A stretch of DNA of 64,000 bases from contig NC_060884.1 of the NCBI RefSeq assembly GCF_014805685.1, forward strand, positions 17,853,356 through 17,917,355. Direction: 5' to 3'. The position numbers and the translations under genes were made by a program. Below are positions 42,387 through 55,900 of the stretch, in pieces. The notes below the pieces were generated by a model, which worked only from the letters and a program-made list of their open reading frames with translations, was not told where the DNA came from and did no database searches. This stretch comes from Silurus meridionalis (Eukaryota > Chordata > Actinopteri > Siluriformes > Siluridae). How positions within the stretch are numbered: the stretch's first letter is position 1; each line of letters opens with the position of its first letter.

Positions 42387-42982
42387 ACTGGGAACACTTA
42401 CAGACGTACATTCATGCAGTTAACTAATGAGGAAATCATATGGCAGCAGACCTGTGCAAAAAAATCACGCAGATACAGGTCAAGAGGTTTAATTAACGAT
42501 CACATCAAACATCAGAATTATAAGAGTGTTATCTCTGACACAAACACATGCATATACAACAAACACCCAAAAAATAAATTAAAAAAATTTTGTATCAAAT
42601 AAAAAAAGAAAATCTAAAGCAAATGTTGTGAGTCAGCGGATATGTTTGTCGAAATAAACAACTTTTTGATCCCAGTAGCAGGTGAACTATGACAAAAATC
42701 CATACTAATATAAAAAGGAGAAAAAAAAACACTTGTATTGTGAATTATCCAAATATTCTACAAGTAATAAAACCATTATTTACCATAATTTTTGCTTTTA
42801 TAATGTTTATTAAACAGTAAAATGTACCAGAAATGTAAGATTTATAATAATTACTGAATAGCAACACTCTTGTATACATAGCCTGTACTTTAGACAACAC
42901 CTAGCCTATTATGACGTGGAGATTATGTTCATGATTGGCTAAGCTAAGAAGCAAGTTGTCTTCTGTAAAACTTCTCCCCAAC

Positions 42983-43004
42983 TATCTATCTATCTATCTA
43001 TCTA
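42983..43004. repeat. (TATC)n microsatellite
   Basis: Five to six CTAT units. Confidence 0.9.
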
Positions 43005-43445
43005 GAGCCAAACCTGAAAGTACAAAAAGACACGGCTAAGTACATTGGCTGTAACACGCCACAGGTGAGGATAATTACATATTACTTTCTGGGATTTTAT
43101 GTGTGAAAAAATAAAATTGACATACACACTGAAGGCATATTCAATAACAGAACCAAGTCAAAACCAGAACAACAGAACCAGTCAAATTCATTTGAAAGGG
43201 TTATATTCATTGTTCATTAATTATGGGGATGGTAATAAAAGTTACAGTATATGCCTTTATTAAGCTCCGCTCTTTAGATGGATTAACAGTGGATGTTGAT
43301 CGATGTTGTCGATGGCATCTACTCTCATTTATATTTAGCGTTTATATGGGAGGGATGAAATGCCATTTTCACATTATTAGATATATAGCAAGTTGTAAGT
43401 GTACCCTTTGCCACAAGAGGCTGTATAGGAACGGTTTTATTGACA

Positions 43446-44440
43446 TAAAGTGAGCACACCCCTCACATTTCAGCAAGGATTTTCTTTTTTTAATATCTTC
43501 TCATGTTCTCATGAAATTATCCTCCTGGGCATTAAATTCACCAGAGCTGCACATGTTGTTGCTGGGATCCTCTTCTACTCCTCCATAATGACATCATGGA
43601 GTTGCTGGATGTTAGACACATGGCGCTTCTCCACCTTCCACTTGAGGATGCTCCACAGGTGCTCAATAGGGTTCAGGTCTGGAGACATACTTGGCCACTC
43701 CATTACCTCCTTCTTTAACTTCCTCAGCAAGGCAGTTGCCATCTTGGTGGTGTGTTTGGGGTCATTATTATCTTGGAAAACTGCCGTTTGGTCCAGTTTC
43801 TGAAGGGAGGGCATCATGTTCTGCTTCAGAATGTCACAGTACATGTTGGATTCCATGTTTCCCTTAATGTTTCCTTTATGCAGCCCAAGACCAAGATGCT
43901 ATCACCTTCATGCTTGACTGTAGGCAAGACACAATTGTACAACTGTATGACCCTGGTCACTGTACTGTTACTGATGTTACTGATCTTATAGCCTCGGCCA
44001 TATTTGTGGGGAGCAACTATTCTAATTCTCACATCCTTAGATTTGATCCTTTGCCATGAGGTTGCCATGTTGAACATCCAGTGGTTAGTATGAGAGAATT
44101 GTACTCAAAGCACCACATTTTAATTGCTTTAATAAAAGATACACACATTTGTATGGTCCTGTCGAACAGAAAAATTAATTAACATGATGAATAAGACGTG
44201 GTTTCGCATGGTTACACAACATACAGCTGTTATCACTTAGGGTGTACTCACTTTTGTTGCCAGCTATTTTAACAATAATGGCTGTATATTGAGTAATTTT
44301 CAGAGGACAGTAAATCTATACTGCTTTACAAACTGCACACTGACTACTCTAAAATATATCTATTTAATTATAATTTCTATAGTATTGTCCATTGAGAAGA
44401 TCTACTAAAATGGTTGCTGAAATGTGAGGGGTGCACTGTA
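43446..44440 (-). mobile_element. Tc1-like transposon with degenerate transposase
   Basis: The ends are inverted: CACCCCTCACATTTCAGCAA at the left (43458-43477) and its complement at the right (44413-44435), each next to a TA. Minus-strand frames at 43826-44077 and 43575-43856 carry Tc1 transposase pieces: an N-terminal MATSWQRIKSKDVRIRIV, LPTVKHEGDSILVLGC, then FQDNNDPKHTTKMA, EWPSMSPDLNPIEHLW and KVEKRHVSNIQQLHD. The second catalytic D (in DNNDPKHT) and the E of PIEHLW remain. The region between the helix-turn-helix and the PTVKH block, with the first catalytic D, is missing, and the frame is broken near 43850. It cannot transpose itself. Confidence 0.9.
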
Positions 44441-44523
44441 GCGTTTGGAAACCAAATGGGAAATTTTAAACATGTTCCTGCTGTAACTCACTCCTTTTAA
44501 CTACTAATAAACAGTGCAGAAAC

Positions 44524-44661
<138 letters not shown>

Positions 44662-45315
44662 CCTCATAAATGCTGTTTAGAAGGTCCTGCAGACAAGTGC
44701 AAAGTCCATACAGAATCATTCCAACTTACTTTATATGAAACTCAGCTCCTATGTGAATGGAAGACGTTTTCATTTTCATTGAAATGTCTGAAAATGGTTA
44801 TATCCCTATACTGCGATTTGGTTAAAACATGAGAAATTGTGACCCGTGTTATTAAGTGCCAGTTTATATACTGTCCACGTTTTTGAGAAAATGCTCTGCA
44901 ATCTGCACTGAAAAGTGTGTACTAAATGTGTCTACTTCTCCATTAAACTCTAGTAGTTTTTGTAATTGACTTGTTGCTGTACATAGTGTGAGTAGCTAGC
45001 CATGTTCTATGGACTGTTTGGGCAGAGCTGAACGAAGCTTTGAGCCGTTAGACTTTTTCCACTAACTTCCTCACTTTCTACACAAAGGCCACATGCAGAT
45101 GCATCATACTCCCTCTGACTGAATCTCAGATAAGAGCATAGAGAATTAAAGGTTCCCTGCATGACACAAAGTAGACAAAAGCAGCAGCTACACAAACCAA
45201 TTATGTAGCCTAATCTCCACTGAGTTTAATTTACATACATTGCATACACTGCATCACAAAGATATGTTGTACTCTGACCCTTACTTTTTTTATGAGTATC
45301 CTCTGCATCTTAAGT

Positions 45316-45915
45316 TACCGTAATTTCCAGACTATTAAACGCACTCAAATATAAGCCGCACCCACTGAATTTTACAAAGATTAGTATTTTAAACATAAAT
45401 ACGCCGCACCTGTCTATAAGCCGCACCTGTCTACACTGAAAATAATGAACTTTACACAGGCTTCAACGAAAGACAGTGACTGTTACACGGCTTGTATCTA
45501 AACAGTAGCCTACCAAGAAAGTCATTGTTCACTGTCTTACTCCTTCCTTTCACAACTATTTCTCTCAGGAGTTTTTCTTTTGGCATCGTCGTGTGTTTAA
45601 AAATCACCATTGGTGAAGCTTTTCTCCCGATGCCGTGCAGCTCAGAACACAACCGGTTGTTTTCACCGTGATTCGCATTTCCTGTAGACAGTCCGAGTGA
45701 GCGGCAGGTCAAACGTCAGAGGAACCTCATCCATATTTATGATGTGGTGCGGCCCGATTCAGTGGGAGCGCATCTGATTTAATATAAAGAGTTTCATTGG
45801 TTCACCTGAACCCATTCGGCAATTTCATTGGTCTAATGTTATAGGGCTTAGTTTTTTTATCATGAAGTTTGTGAAACCGGGAAAAACCCCAGAAAAATCC
45901 ATAAATTAGCCACTT
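45316..45915. mobile_element. TIR-bearing MITE, 'CCGTAATTTCC' family (copy 2)
   Basis: It begins TACCGTAATTTCCAGACTAT and is collinear with 29495-29860, including GGCATCGTCGTGTGTTTAAA and TTGGTGAAGCTTTTCTCCCG. The right part differs (45720-45915, ending AAAAATCCATAAATTAGCC), so the copies represent different internal versions. Confidence 0.65.
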
Positions 45916-45929
45916 CATTGTTTAAGCCA

Positions 45930-46440
45930 TGGGGTTTAAAAGCGTGTTGATCAGACCCCGGCCTGTGTCCCAGGAGCAATTGCCCACGGTTCTGCCCTCC
46001 TAATCCAAAGCCATCTAGTGGCTTTCTCTGTGGCTTCAGTTGTGGTTCTAATCGCCTTCTTCTTTGCCTCCCCAGTGATGCCTAGTACTGTTAGTACTTT
46101 GCAGAGTGAATGCCCTGCAAAACCTCTGCAACCCACCTTCAATGGCTCACAACGAGTATTCCAGCCCTGCCTTCTACACTCTTCAACTAGCTCTTGTTAC
46201 TTAACCCGCTTCCTCTCATTGGCCTTTTATAAAATCCAATAAAATCAATTGCTTGGTGAAATCTGAGACAATGATCATGTCTGGACGAAGCTGTGTGGAT
46301 GATATTCTGGTATAGATCTCCAGCCGTTAATTAAGATCCACCTTCATTTGCCAGTCTGTCGCAGAAGTCTAAAGACCAGACTTTACTCTGGATTGTGGGT
46401 GGGCCTTCTCTCCAGTTCTAAAAAAAAAACTTGGCTTGTG
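45930..46440 (-). mobile_element. LINE ORF C-terminal relic
   Basis: The reverse complement encodes LRPDMIIVSDFTKQLILLD (46300-46235) and, in another frame, WVAEVLQ/MKVGCRGFAGHSLCKVL then LGITGEAKKKAIRTTTEATE and WLWIRRAEPW before the stop. The RPDMIIVSD plus CRGFA/WLW arrangement resembles the C-terminal domain of certain teleost LINEs, possibly those with a restriction-like endonuclease. Frameshifts and stops show it is dead. Confidence 0.5.
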
Positions 46441-46638
46441 GCTAAAATATATCCAAGTTTTATTGATATAGTATTGTCCCTTAGAGAAGTATATATTCTT
46501 GCTGACTGTCTAATAGAGCTATTTCAAGCCTGTCCTAAACAACAACAACATACTAATACCTTATTTAACTGTTTGTATGTTCGATTCCAGAACATATAAT
46601 ACAGACATTATGATTTTAGTGTTTTAGTGAACTAACAA

Positions 46639-46752
<114 letters not shown>

Positions 46753-47604
46753 TTTTATTATAACAATTGTGCCAGTTTTGCCTGAAATAATAAAACTAAT
46801 AAAACTAATTAGCAGCAACTCTGCACAATGCTTAATAATGTACTTTGTGAGAAAGCATCTCCCTGGTCACAGAACATAGTTTATGACTTTGTTGTTAGGC
46901 TCTGTGCAAATTATTTGATTATATTGCAGATTATTTAGAAGAATTGGAGCAGTAGCCATAGCATATGCACGTCCTGAGATTGTAAATATACACTTTGCCA
47001 CAAGAGGGGGTATAAGACCTGATTTTTTTTTTCTGGATCTAGGGCAAATCACATACCAAATTTGAACAGGTTCCTGCTTTTTCACACCCATTTAACCCCA
47101 GGAGGTTGTGTTGTATTGCTGATTAGTTGAACCACACATGATGGAAGCCAAGAAAGCATTAAAATATGCAGTTAAAAGATTCTCAAGGATGACCGTTAGG
47201 AAACACTGTACTAGAAGTATTTAGAGCGGTATATATGCATGTGTTTTTGCCTCTTGTAGAAATTTGTGATCCCTGTAAGATTCTCAACAGGATATTGATG
47301 CTGTGAATTCACATAGTTCTGCTTCATTTGCTTTGAACCACATCTTCGTTTTTGGTCAAGTGGATTTAAATATGCTCTGTCATACAATCCTGATATTCTA
47401 CCCGAATATACAAATTGTTTTCATATTGTATTTTTGCCCTCACAGAGCTTAAATTCTACTTAATATACAAAATAACTTGTTTGTCCTTCATATACATCAA
47501 TGACAGTAAAACATTACTGTTTGTTCGCTGACTGTATTGCTTCCCCTCTGTGTGCTGCCAATGGCTTTATATGAAAAGGTGTGTATATGCATGGGGTGGG
47601 GGTG

Positions 47605-47635
<31 letters not shown>

Positions 47636-47886
47636 GCCAAGTCTAGCTATATGAATGAAGTAGTGTCTGATGGTGCCTCATGAATGCTGTTTTGCAGGCC
47701 CAGCAGACAGGCCACCTCATTCAGACAACTTTCACCAACCCCCAACCCACTTTATATAAAACCCAGCCCCTATGACGATCAGTGTAAACTGGAGATTAAG
47801 TAAAAATAAGATGAGAAGCTGTATTAATTCTATCATCCCTGTCTGTCTTGATGTATCTTCCTGTTTTTTTTAACTACTCCCTCTAA

Positions 47887-47890
<4 letters not shown>

Positions 47891-47948
<58 letters not shown>
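47891..47948. repeat. (GT)n microsatellite
   Basis: About 29 GT units. A shorter run is at 47606-47631. Confidence 0.95.
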
Positions 47949-47949
<1 letters not shown>

Positions 47950-48239
47950 TGCGGTGTGTGCTTTGATCACTGAGGCAACTAAGATTTGGGTGGGCTGAAG
48001 TAAATCCATAAAATGAGAATATCGAATGATCAAAATTTGCATAATAAACAATGTGCCTGCGTGTCTGATATAGAAAGGGTGAAGCGAAATTTATTTTAAG
48101 TAAGAATCCTTATTATTCCTTATTATTTGTACATTTTGATTAATTTAATTTATTCGTTTGTTATTACAGAGAAGCGTTTGTTTCATGTCATCGCGTTTCT
48201 GTAGGCTACATGTCGAGCACGCGCGTTACCGCTTTAAGA

Positions 48240-48764
48240 AACACCTTAAGTTTTCATTGAGGCGCTGAGGTGGGACCCACTGGTGTTCTTCTCGTCAATG
48301 GGGCTGAACGCATTGCCCCTTTAAGAGTTTCCCAGACTCGAGGGCAGCCCCTTTGAGGTGATTGTGTCCTATGAAACTCAGTGTGTGACTGGTAGAGAGT
48401 GTGTATGAGTGTGTGTGCTGCTGCTTTGCCGGTTCCATGTGAGAACCGGGTTTATGCATAGAAAACGCAACATCCTTTTTTAAAGCTTTCTTCTGCAGGC
48501 TCTTCCACATGTGAAGACTTTATCGAATGAGAAGAACTAGATATATATTTTTTCCAGACGGTCCAAATTGAACTCAACTCTTCCAGAGGAGGAATTCAGG
48601 GTAAAAACCTGGGGACGTGTGCGAGGATTTCAGAGCTCTAAACGCCCCTCAGACTGGATAAACTGTACACATTGACCCCAACTAAGTGTTCATACAGCCG
48701 GCGTTCTGCTGTTGAGTCTGAGCTGAAGCGGGGTAGACTGAGACCTGTCTCCTGAACAGCCCAG
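48240..48764 (+). promoter_or_regulatory. Candidate promoter and untranslated first exon
   Basis: A patch with more GC and fewer simple repeats than its flanks, ending in CTGAACAGCCCAG followed by a consensus donor GTGAGTGAG at 48765. Only short frames are present (for example ATGGGGCTGAAC at 48298, which stops after eight codons), so any exon here would be non-coding. No downstream coding exon is seen in the window. This is an inference without transcript support. Confidence 0.3.
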
Positions 48765-48820
48765 GTGAGTGAGTCTGGTTTATAAAAGCTTTAATTTATT
48801 CTTAGTTTTAGACATCAGAC

Positions 48821-48822
<2 letters not shown>

Positions 48823-48868
<46 letters not shown>
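48823..48868. repeat. (GT)n microsatellite
   Basis: About 23 GT units shortly after the candidate splice donor at 48765. Confidence 0.95.
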
Positions 48869-48873
<5 letters not shown>

Positions 48874-49354
48874 GAGAGATTGCAATCAATATCTTTCCGA
48901 AATGCACTGACTGCCCTAGGCAACTTTTTTCACCTCTTTGAGGGTCATTTATCTCCAGTCCTATTTATAATAACTAGAATTCTTGTAAACAAGTGTCTTT
49001 TCCCCCATTAGGCATATATCATATACGCATTTAGCTTTAAAGTGTCTACTTTGATCAAGGAAGAAAAGAATAGTTGCCTTTATTACAAAGTCTAATAGAC
49101 ATTTTGTCCCTTCTGGTGAAGAACTTTGTCTAGACTCAGGTGTACAGGAACACAATGGTAACTCTGGGATAGTGTTTAAGTCGTGTTCTTTATGTTGTCA
49201 GTAGGACCAGATGACATATTTTATGGCCTAACTGGCAAACGGGAACACAATAAGATCAGCGCTTTATGGGCTGTTTGGAGCGAAGTTTCTGTGCACCTCC
49301 GTTAAGATGCGTCCATTTCCGGTGCCCCGCCCCTTCTGCTCTTTTAATAAACCA

Positions 49355-49440
49355 GGTGTGCTGACGTGTAGTGGGCGTGGCCAAGGCGATATAAAAGGGG
49401 TGTTGAAGGTTCGGGGTGCACTTTCTGTACAGGTGTTGAT
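49355..49440 (+). promoter_or_regulatory. Candidate TATA-box promoter
   Basis: CTGACGTG (a CRE-like half site, 49361-49368), GTGGGCGTGGCC (GC-box-like, 49371-49382) and TATAAAAGGGG (49390-49400) occur in the usual order and spacing, predicting a start near 49420-49425. No clear gene follows within the window. Confidence 0.4.
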
Positions 49441-51460
49441 GTGGTTGTACATTTTAGAGGTTTAAGAGTTTTTATCTGAAAGAAGCATGGGATTAATCCC
49501 ACGTTGCTATTTCATCCATGTACCCCTGGTTCTAAATCGTGTTGTTCACCAGAAAGAACAAAATGTCCATTAGACTTTGTAATAAAGGCGACTCTTCTCT
49601 TCTTATTTCATATAAAATATAAGGCACGAGAAAGCTAATTTCCAACAAGCTTATGGAGGAAATAATAATAATTATTATTATTGTTGTTGTTTCTTTGTGC
49701 GTAAGAATGAAATGTGCACAATTGCTGTACTGTGTTGTAAATCAGAATTTTTTACAAGACAAAAAAAAAACCTTTCCTGTTTACCGCTTCACTTAAAAAC
49801 ATGAGACGAAAAAAAGCCCATACTCGCATAGTGATACCCATATCAGTATTTATTTATACACTTCAGTGTTTTTTTTGTTTGTTTTTCTCATACAGGATAT
49901 TTCTCTTTGCTGGCATGTTACAATACAGACACAATTACGAAACTGATTTTACTCGTCTAATCACTGCATAATAATAATTTTTTTGTGTGAATTGCCATGA
50001 ACTGAATTCTACCAGAAAACGGGGTTTGGGGTGTAACCTGTTTTTCAATGACTCATTTGTATTGCTGTCATTTACACAAGTCAGTATGGAAGCACTTGAC
50101 CCTGGTGTATCTTTGTCCTGATAAGGATCCATGTTTTTGGGCAGCTCAGTATTGCCTAGATACTGGTGGGAGAGGGGAAAGGAATTAGCATTATCACCAA
50201 GAGCTCCAGTGCTGCATGACTTCCAGCATGGGGTGTGTGAGAGTGTGATTTCGAGTGCATGGTGGGGGATGGTGTGTGTTTTTTTCCTACTGTGAAATTA
50301 GGCCTTTGGGGAGATTCACAAATGTGGAGTGGAGATAAAAAAAAAAAGAGGTTTGATTAATAATGACTTTAGAAAGAGTTCAGTGAGTATTACACTTTCT
50401 TCAACTGAATATTCTATCCGAGTGCATCAGGCAATGCATTTTTCATATATTGCAGATTTCTAATCCTGTAACCATCTGGTCCAGTGAAAATACACTTCCG
50501 TCCGTAATGGAATAAAATGAGAGCTCAGTGACACGCAAAGCCTTCAGCCAACTGTCTGATCAGGGTCTGTCAGAACTGCTGGCTTGTTCCTGGACAGAAC
50601 TGGGTCATCGTTCGATTCAGCGATTCCCGTAGAGATTGTGAAATATGCCTGTTCCATATTTCACTTTCCAGATGAATGATTGAATAAATGGCCGCCTGGA
50701 TTCTCGCATGCTCCTGTTCCATGCTTAGTTGAGTTAATGAAATTCACAAACATCTGGATTAAAGAAACGGTAACGGTGATATGAAGTGACGCTTTTGAAG
50801 TAATATTCGTCAATGCATTATAACTGCTATCTTTTGTATTCATTTTTACAGTTTAATGCTTCAAATATTCATTGGTATACCTGAAAAAGTGCAGTATTAA
50901 TTTTTTTTAACTTTTTAATTAGAGGCTTAATTGTCCTCTGTGTATTATTATATGGTCAGAAATCATGTGAAAATAAATTAGGAAATATATTGATCCTGCA
51001 GATTTTTGGAACATGTGTTAAACTGAACACGTGTAAAGAATGATGTACTATTCAGGAGCAGAGAGTAAGGCTGAGGGTCATTTTCACAAATATCCACACA
51101 GTATGTGTGATTGTTCCCGAGGTTATATCTGTACTTGACTTCTCTGACTGACAGAGAGGTTTTTGTATTTACCTGGCAGCTCTGGATATTTAGGCTGTTG
51201 GGATTTATTTAAGGGGCAGGGTTTTAAATAGAGTTTTCAGTCAGTGGTGCCTGTGTCCTATACAAACTACAAATCCTGTGCAGGAAACACTTGGAAGTTC
51301 TGCGTCAAACCCTATGACAGTTTTTCCAGATCTGAAGGATTCCTAATTAAACCCCATTTACCAACTAAGAGCCATTTACTCATTTTTGTTTGGTGGGATT
51401 TTTTAAAATGTTTTTAAACCCTTTGTTTGTTTGTGCATACTTCATATAGTAATTGAAGCC
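49441..51460. other. No gene recognised
   Basis: AT-rich sequence without a convincing ORF or recognised repeat. It may be intergenic or a large intron of a gene starting near 48-49 kb. Confidence 0.5.
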
Positions 51461-51466
51461 TGTGTT

Positions 51467-51470
<4 letters not shown>

Positions 51471-51520
<50 letters not shown>
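51471..51520. repeat. (GT)n microsatellite
   Basis: About 25 GT units; a shorter run follows at 51819-51852. Confidence 0.95.
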
Positions 51521-51523
<3 letters not shown>

Positions 51524-51815
51524 TTAGCTGTATCATTATGTTCAGCCTCAGTTTTGTTCACTTCTGACTCCTGGACAGTGTCTTCCTGTGAGAGTAGGAA
51601 AGCAAACTTGACTTGTAAAAATGAACTTTAACCCCCGGGTATAAATTGCACCATTATACTTTTCCCGTTTGACCTCTAATTGCTCGGCCTGTTCTGACCT
51701 CTGAACTGAACGTAAGCCTGTTAGACTGCCACAATGAAAAAAACTAAAGAAACAGGGGGACTGTTTCACTTTTCAGCTATGTCCAACCAGAAACAAGCAC
51801 TAAAGGAGCTAAGAA

Positions 51816-51854
<39 letters not shown>

Positions 51855-52907
51855 CACCATGGCTATTAGCTGTAGTTAGTTATGCATCTCTCTGTAATTC
51901 CAGTAAAATCATTTGGTGTTTCTTTGTGTTAGAGAAAACCTCGCCACTAATCATGTCTCAGTGAAGTGGAGTTTCAGTTTGTCTTCAGCTTGAATATAAA
52001 TATTTAGTTCTTTCAGGTCATTAGGTCAGAAGTATTGAAGCAAAACAAAGCTCAACGTTTTGTCTCGGTCAGTATGCAGTTTATTCTGCAGTGGAATTGT
52101 TAATAGTATGAATTTTTGATGTTGCTATAAATATCCACGAGTGTCTAATTGCGAACATGTGCATGTCAGATTGAGCACCATTTTTCATTGCCTGTGAACT
52201 GAAGCTCACTTGTTGAGGGCTGAATGAGCCTCTCGATTGCTCTCAATGCAAAAGGCAATGTGATGTGAATCCAAATGTTTTATCACTAAAAGGTGCCACA
52301 GGGAGAGAACGAGCTGCATTCAGGCTCGAGCGCGGCCGTGGCATTCTCAAGGATTGAGTCCAAAATATAAAAAAAAAAATCCAACCGGTTTGGATCGTCA
52401 GAGAGCAAATCTGGCGCGTATCTCATAGTAACTGAGATCCGTTTACCCATGCCTCTGGGTGTGTTCATGAAGCTGTGTGCATTCCGCATCACATGTTATA
52501 TGTATAATGGCAATATACAGAAAATGATACACCTGTGTGTGTGTGTTCGACTGTAACATAGTCTGCCCTCTTCTTTCACACTCTGGCCTTGTTCACACTT
52601 CATTAACAACATTCACGGGTGATCGGATCGCAAGCAGACAGCACCAAGTACAGGTGTGACCGGGGTCACGTGATCCAATTACTCAGGCCACATTTCGGAG
52701 ATGGGTTGGGACACACGCAGTCAAATTACATTCGTGGTGTGAGCGGCAACACGTCCAGATGCAGCTACTCTCCGGTGTTTCCCAGTTCACAGGTTCAAAC
52801 GGAATCACTCTCAAACTTCCTGGCTCCCGTTTCCAGCTGTGACTGAAATGTTTTCGATTTTATCAAGGAAGAGAAAGTCTGAATGTTTGCATTTTGGGAG
52901 CTTGAGA

Positions 52908-52956
52908 ATTTAACGAGATAACCTTCTTGTTGTATTTTTGTAATATCTCGTTAAAT
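52908..52956. repeat. 13-bp perfect inverted repeat
   Basis: ATTTAACGAGATA at 52908-52920 and TATCTCGTTAAAT at 52944-52956 are exact reverse complements with a 23-nt loop. It may be a fragment of a short palindromic transposon; function unknown. Confidence 0.6.
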
Positions 52957-55900
52957 CAATTTAACGCCAACCAATGAAAATAAGCGACTACTGAAATTCC
53001 ATAGGAAGGGAAGAATCTGTGTAGATAATGGGTCTTTTTTTTCAATAATATTTTTGATGGCTCCTTTACAGTAGTGTTTAGGATTTTACAACCTTTTACA
53101 GATTCATGATCGGTTCTAATCTGCAGCACGTAGCGTGTCCCTCCATTAGGAAATCAAAGGCAGCACCTGGAATGTTATGTTCGACGTTACACATGAAGAA
53201 TCAAGTATCATCTTGCAAAAATCGACAGGATCAATAGGCTAGTAACCGCTTCCTCCGAAGCTTACTATTGACCTATTAATACCACCTCTAAACCTACAAT
53301 GGCAACTATAAAAAAGGAAATATGTAATAATAGCCCAAACATGCAGTCTGCTTGTTTCGGGTTCCTGGACTTGTTCAGTCTTGTTAGATATTGACATTGT
53401 TTGAGTTTACATTCCTGCGCACTGTATTTGGTTTTGTGCAGGACTAATAATAAATCCTTAATTTATATGTCACTTGATTTGATTTATTTATCTTTCTTTG
53501 TAGCACTAAACACAGCATTTAGTCCATTTTGGTTCTGTGTTGAGAAGTTAACAGCTTGTACCCACACTCACAGGGTCACAGTCTGAGCACTGATGGAAAA
53601 GGAGAATGTTTTCCCATCTCCCTCTGCTTTTTCTTCTCTCATTAGTTTGTTGCTGCATCACAGTTGTGCACGCAGGAAGGTCTGCCTCAAAGAAGGGTAT
53701 TGTGTTAGCGTTATGAAGCATGGTGGTTGTGAGCAGTTTTAATGAGGTTGTCCAGTTAACTCACAATTAAACCCGTTGTTTTGTATTACAGATTTGAAAA
53801 GTTGTGTGTCCAGCTCCAGTTTGGACAAGTTATCATATTTATACATCATGAAACCGGATTGTGGAATAGTGATCATTGCAGGGGAATCTGGACACACATT
53901 ATAAGATGCTTTACAAGGCAATGTCGTATCGTCTCCCTACTGATCTTGTCCGTCCAATTTCATAAAACCTCTCTCGTAAATCCAATGGGCACTTGTTGCC
54001 GAATACCAGGGAAGAACGAAAGGTCCTGCTGTTTTGGGGTGGTTACCAGGGTAATTTGGCGAGCAGTAAAAAAAACCCTGCAAAGTGCAAAAAGCATTTT
54101 AACTGGACTGATGTGATCTTTTAAACTCGGGAATTTGCCCGAGTGAGAAGGGAAAAAAAAAAAAAAAAGAGATAAGAAAATGCCGTAATGAGAAACGAGT
54201 CTGCTGGGGGAAGAAAACAAGGAGGATTTAAGTGACAGGTTTATTTTCAAATTGACCTTACCGTCGTACCTCGGGTTCTGCTCCTGGCTGGGGCGGATCT
54301 GAAAGATTCTCACTGCTGTAGACTGCTGCTCATCTCGTCACAATGGAACGCACAATTCGAAACCGTAAGCCAGCTTTCCCAATGTTTCTGTTTTTGATAT
54401 GATGCCGACCCGTAACGCTTGGTTCTGATTGTTAGCTGATACTGAGCCATCGACATGCTTTGCTTCTAAAGGTAGGTTGTATCTATCCAGATTAACAGTA
54501 CGTAAAAAAAAGTATAGAAATTAACATGGAAAAGAAGATGAAGATAAAGTTTACTGTCCAATCAAAGAGAGACACCGTGCCATTAAAGTCCTGCTGATAC
54601 GGGGGGGGGGTTTAAGAAAGAGATTCAGGATGTAACTGATCACAATATCAATTTTCATATTGTCGAATACTCTATACCTATTTCCAGAACACCTTGCTCG
54701 AAGTAATCCAATTGTATAATGATTAGCATGTGCACATGTATTGCAAAGTGCAACATACATAAAAAAACCACCACACAGGATGATCTGTAATAATAATAAA
54801 AAACAGAACAATTGAATATCTTTACATTTCCTCAGTAACTAAAGAAAACGGATGGATATCTCCAGTCTGAATATCATCACGGTCACAGACAATGGAGTCT
54901 AAGGGAGCAAACACTGATTCTTCACTCAGGGTGGGAGAAATGGTTTTCTCTCTCTTCTATCAATCAGACTGACATATTCTTCAATCATGAATAAGCTCAT
55001 GTACTTCCTCACAGTAGGATTCCCTGCCCTGTGACACAGCTTCAGCAATAGTTTGAACAGATACGGTTGGCTGACATCCTGTGCCCCTCACCTGTACTGG
55101 TATATAATTTGAGACCACTTTTGGCTGAAGTTGGCCAGTACCTAAATTATGGCTAAAAATCAGGGGAAAATAAATATTCAACAAAAAGCTATTACGACCC
55201 GATTGATCATCAGTATTGATCACCCAGCCTGATGGCTGTTACCCCTGTGAGGGGTCTGGGTATTACATCCACAAGAAGTACATGGAGTGTGTGGGCTGTT
55301 AACACCTGAAACCACAAACACTGCAGCACCTTGTGCAACATTTGACCCTTAAAGCTTCACACTTTGTATCCCCTGTTCTCAGCTTGAATGTGTGTGTGTG
55401 TGAAAGAGAGAGCGGGGATGAGTTAAAAGCTTCAGAATAGCACCTTGGGTCTCTCGGGGTGTTCGGACAGACTGTGCGCCATCTCCGCCCCTTTCTTCAC
55501 TCTCTCCCGTTTCTCATTTAGACCTCATAGATTTCTTCAGGACTCTGGGCGTGTGCTCGTGTCGCTGTGTGCACGCCTGCATGTTCGTACTCGCAGTGCG
55601 TGACGCTCCTAGTGCAGAACGGCTTGCAGGACACAGTGTGTGTTACTCCCTCCTAGGCAGCCCCGCTCAGCAGGGGGCAGAGAAAAAAGAGCCATCCAGT
55701 CCCTTTTGTGTTCTTGTTGGAGTGGAGGGTGAAAAGGGCAGCAAATAAGAAAAGGGAAAGATAGAGAGAGTGAGTAAGAGAGAGAGAGAGAGAGAGAGTA
55801 TGGGGAGGAAGGTAGAGGAAGAGGAGGGAGGATGATTGTAGAGCTCTGCTGGCAGACAGTGGGAGCCTAGCTCTTGCTGAATGTAAGTTTTGTGTGAGAG

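Noticed and set aside
53781..54116. 111-codon frame
   Set aside because: No domain, no splice context, and the composition is that of random AT-rich DNA.
54250..54313. Minus-strand frame with IRPSQEQNPRYDG and a donor-like GTAAGG
   Set aside because: Exon-like appearance, but no family match, no clear acceptor in phase and no adjacent exons.
54340..54370. Possible small exon (ATGGAACGC... then GTAAGC)
   Set aside because: An ATG followed by a donor-like GTAAGC, but only seven codons, no homologue recognised and no partner exon in frame.
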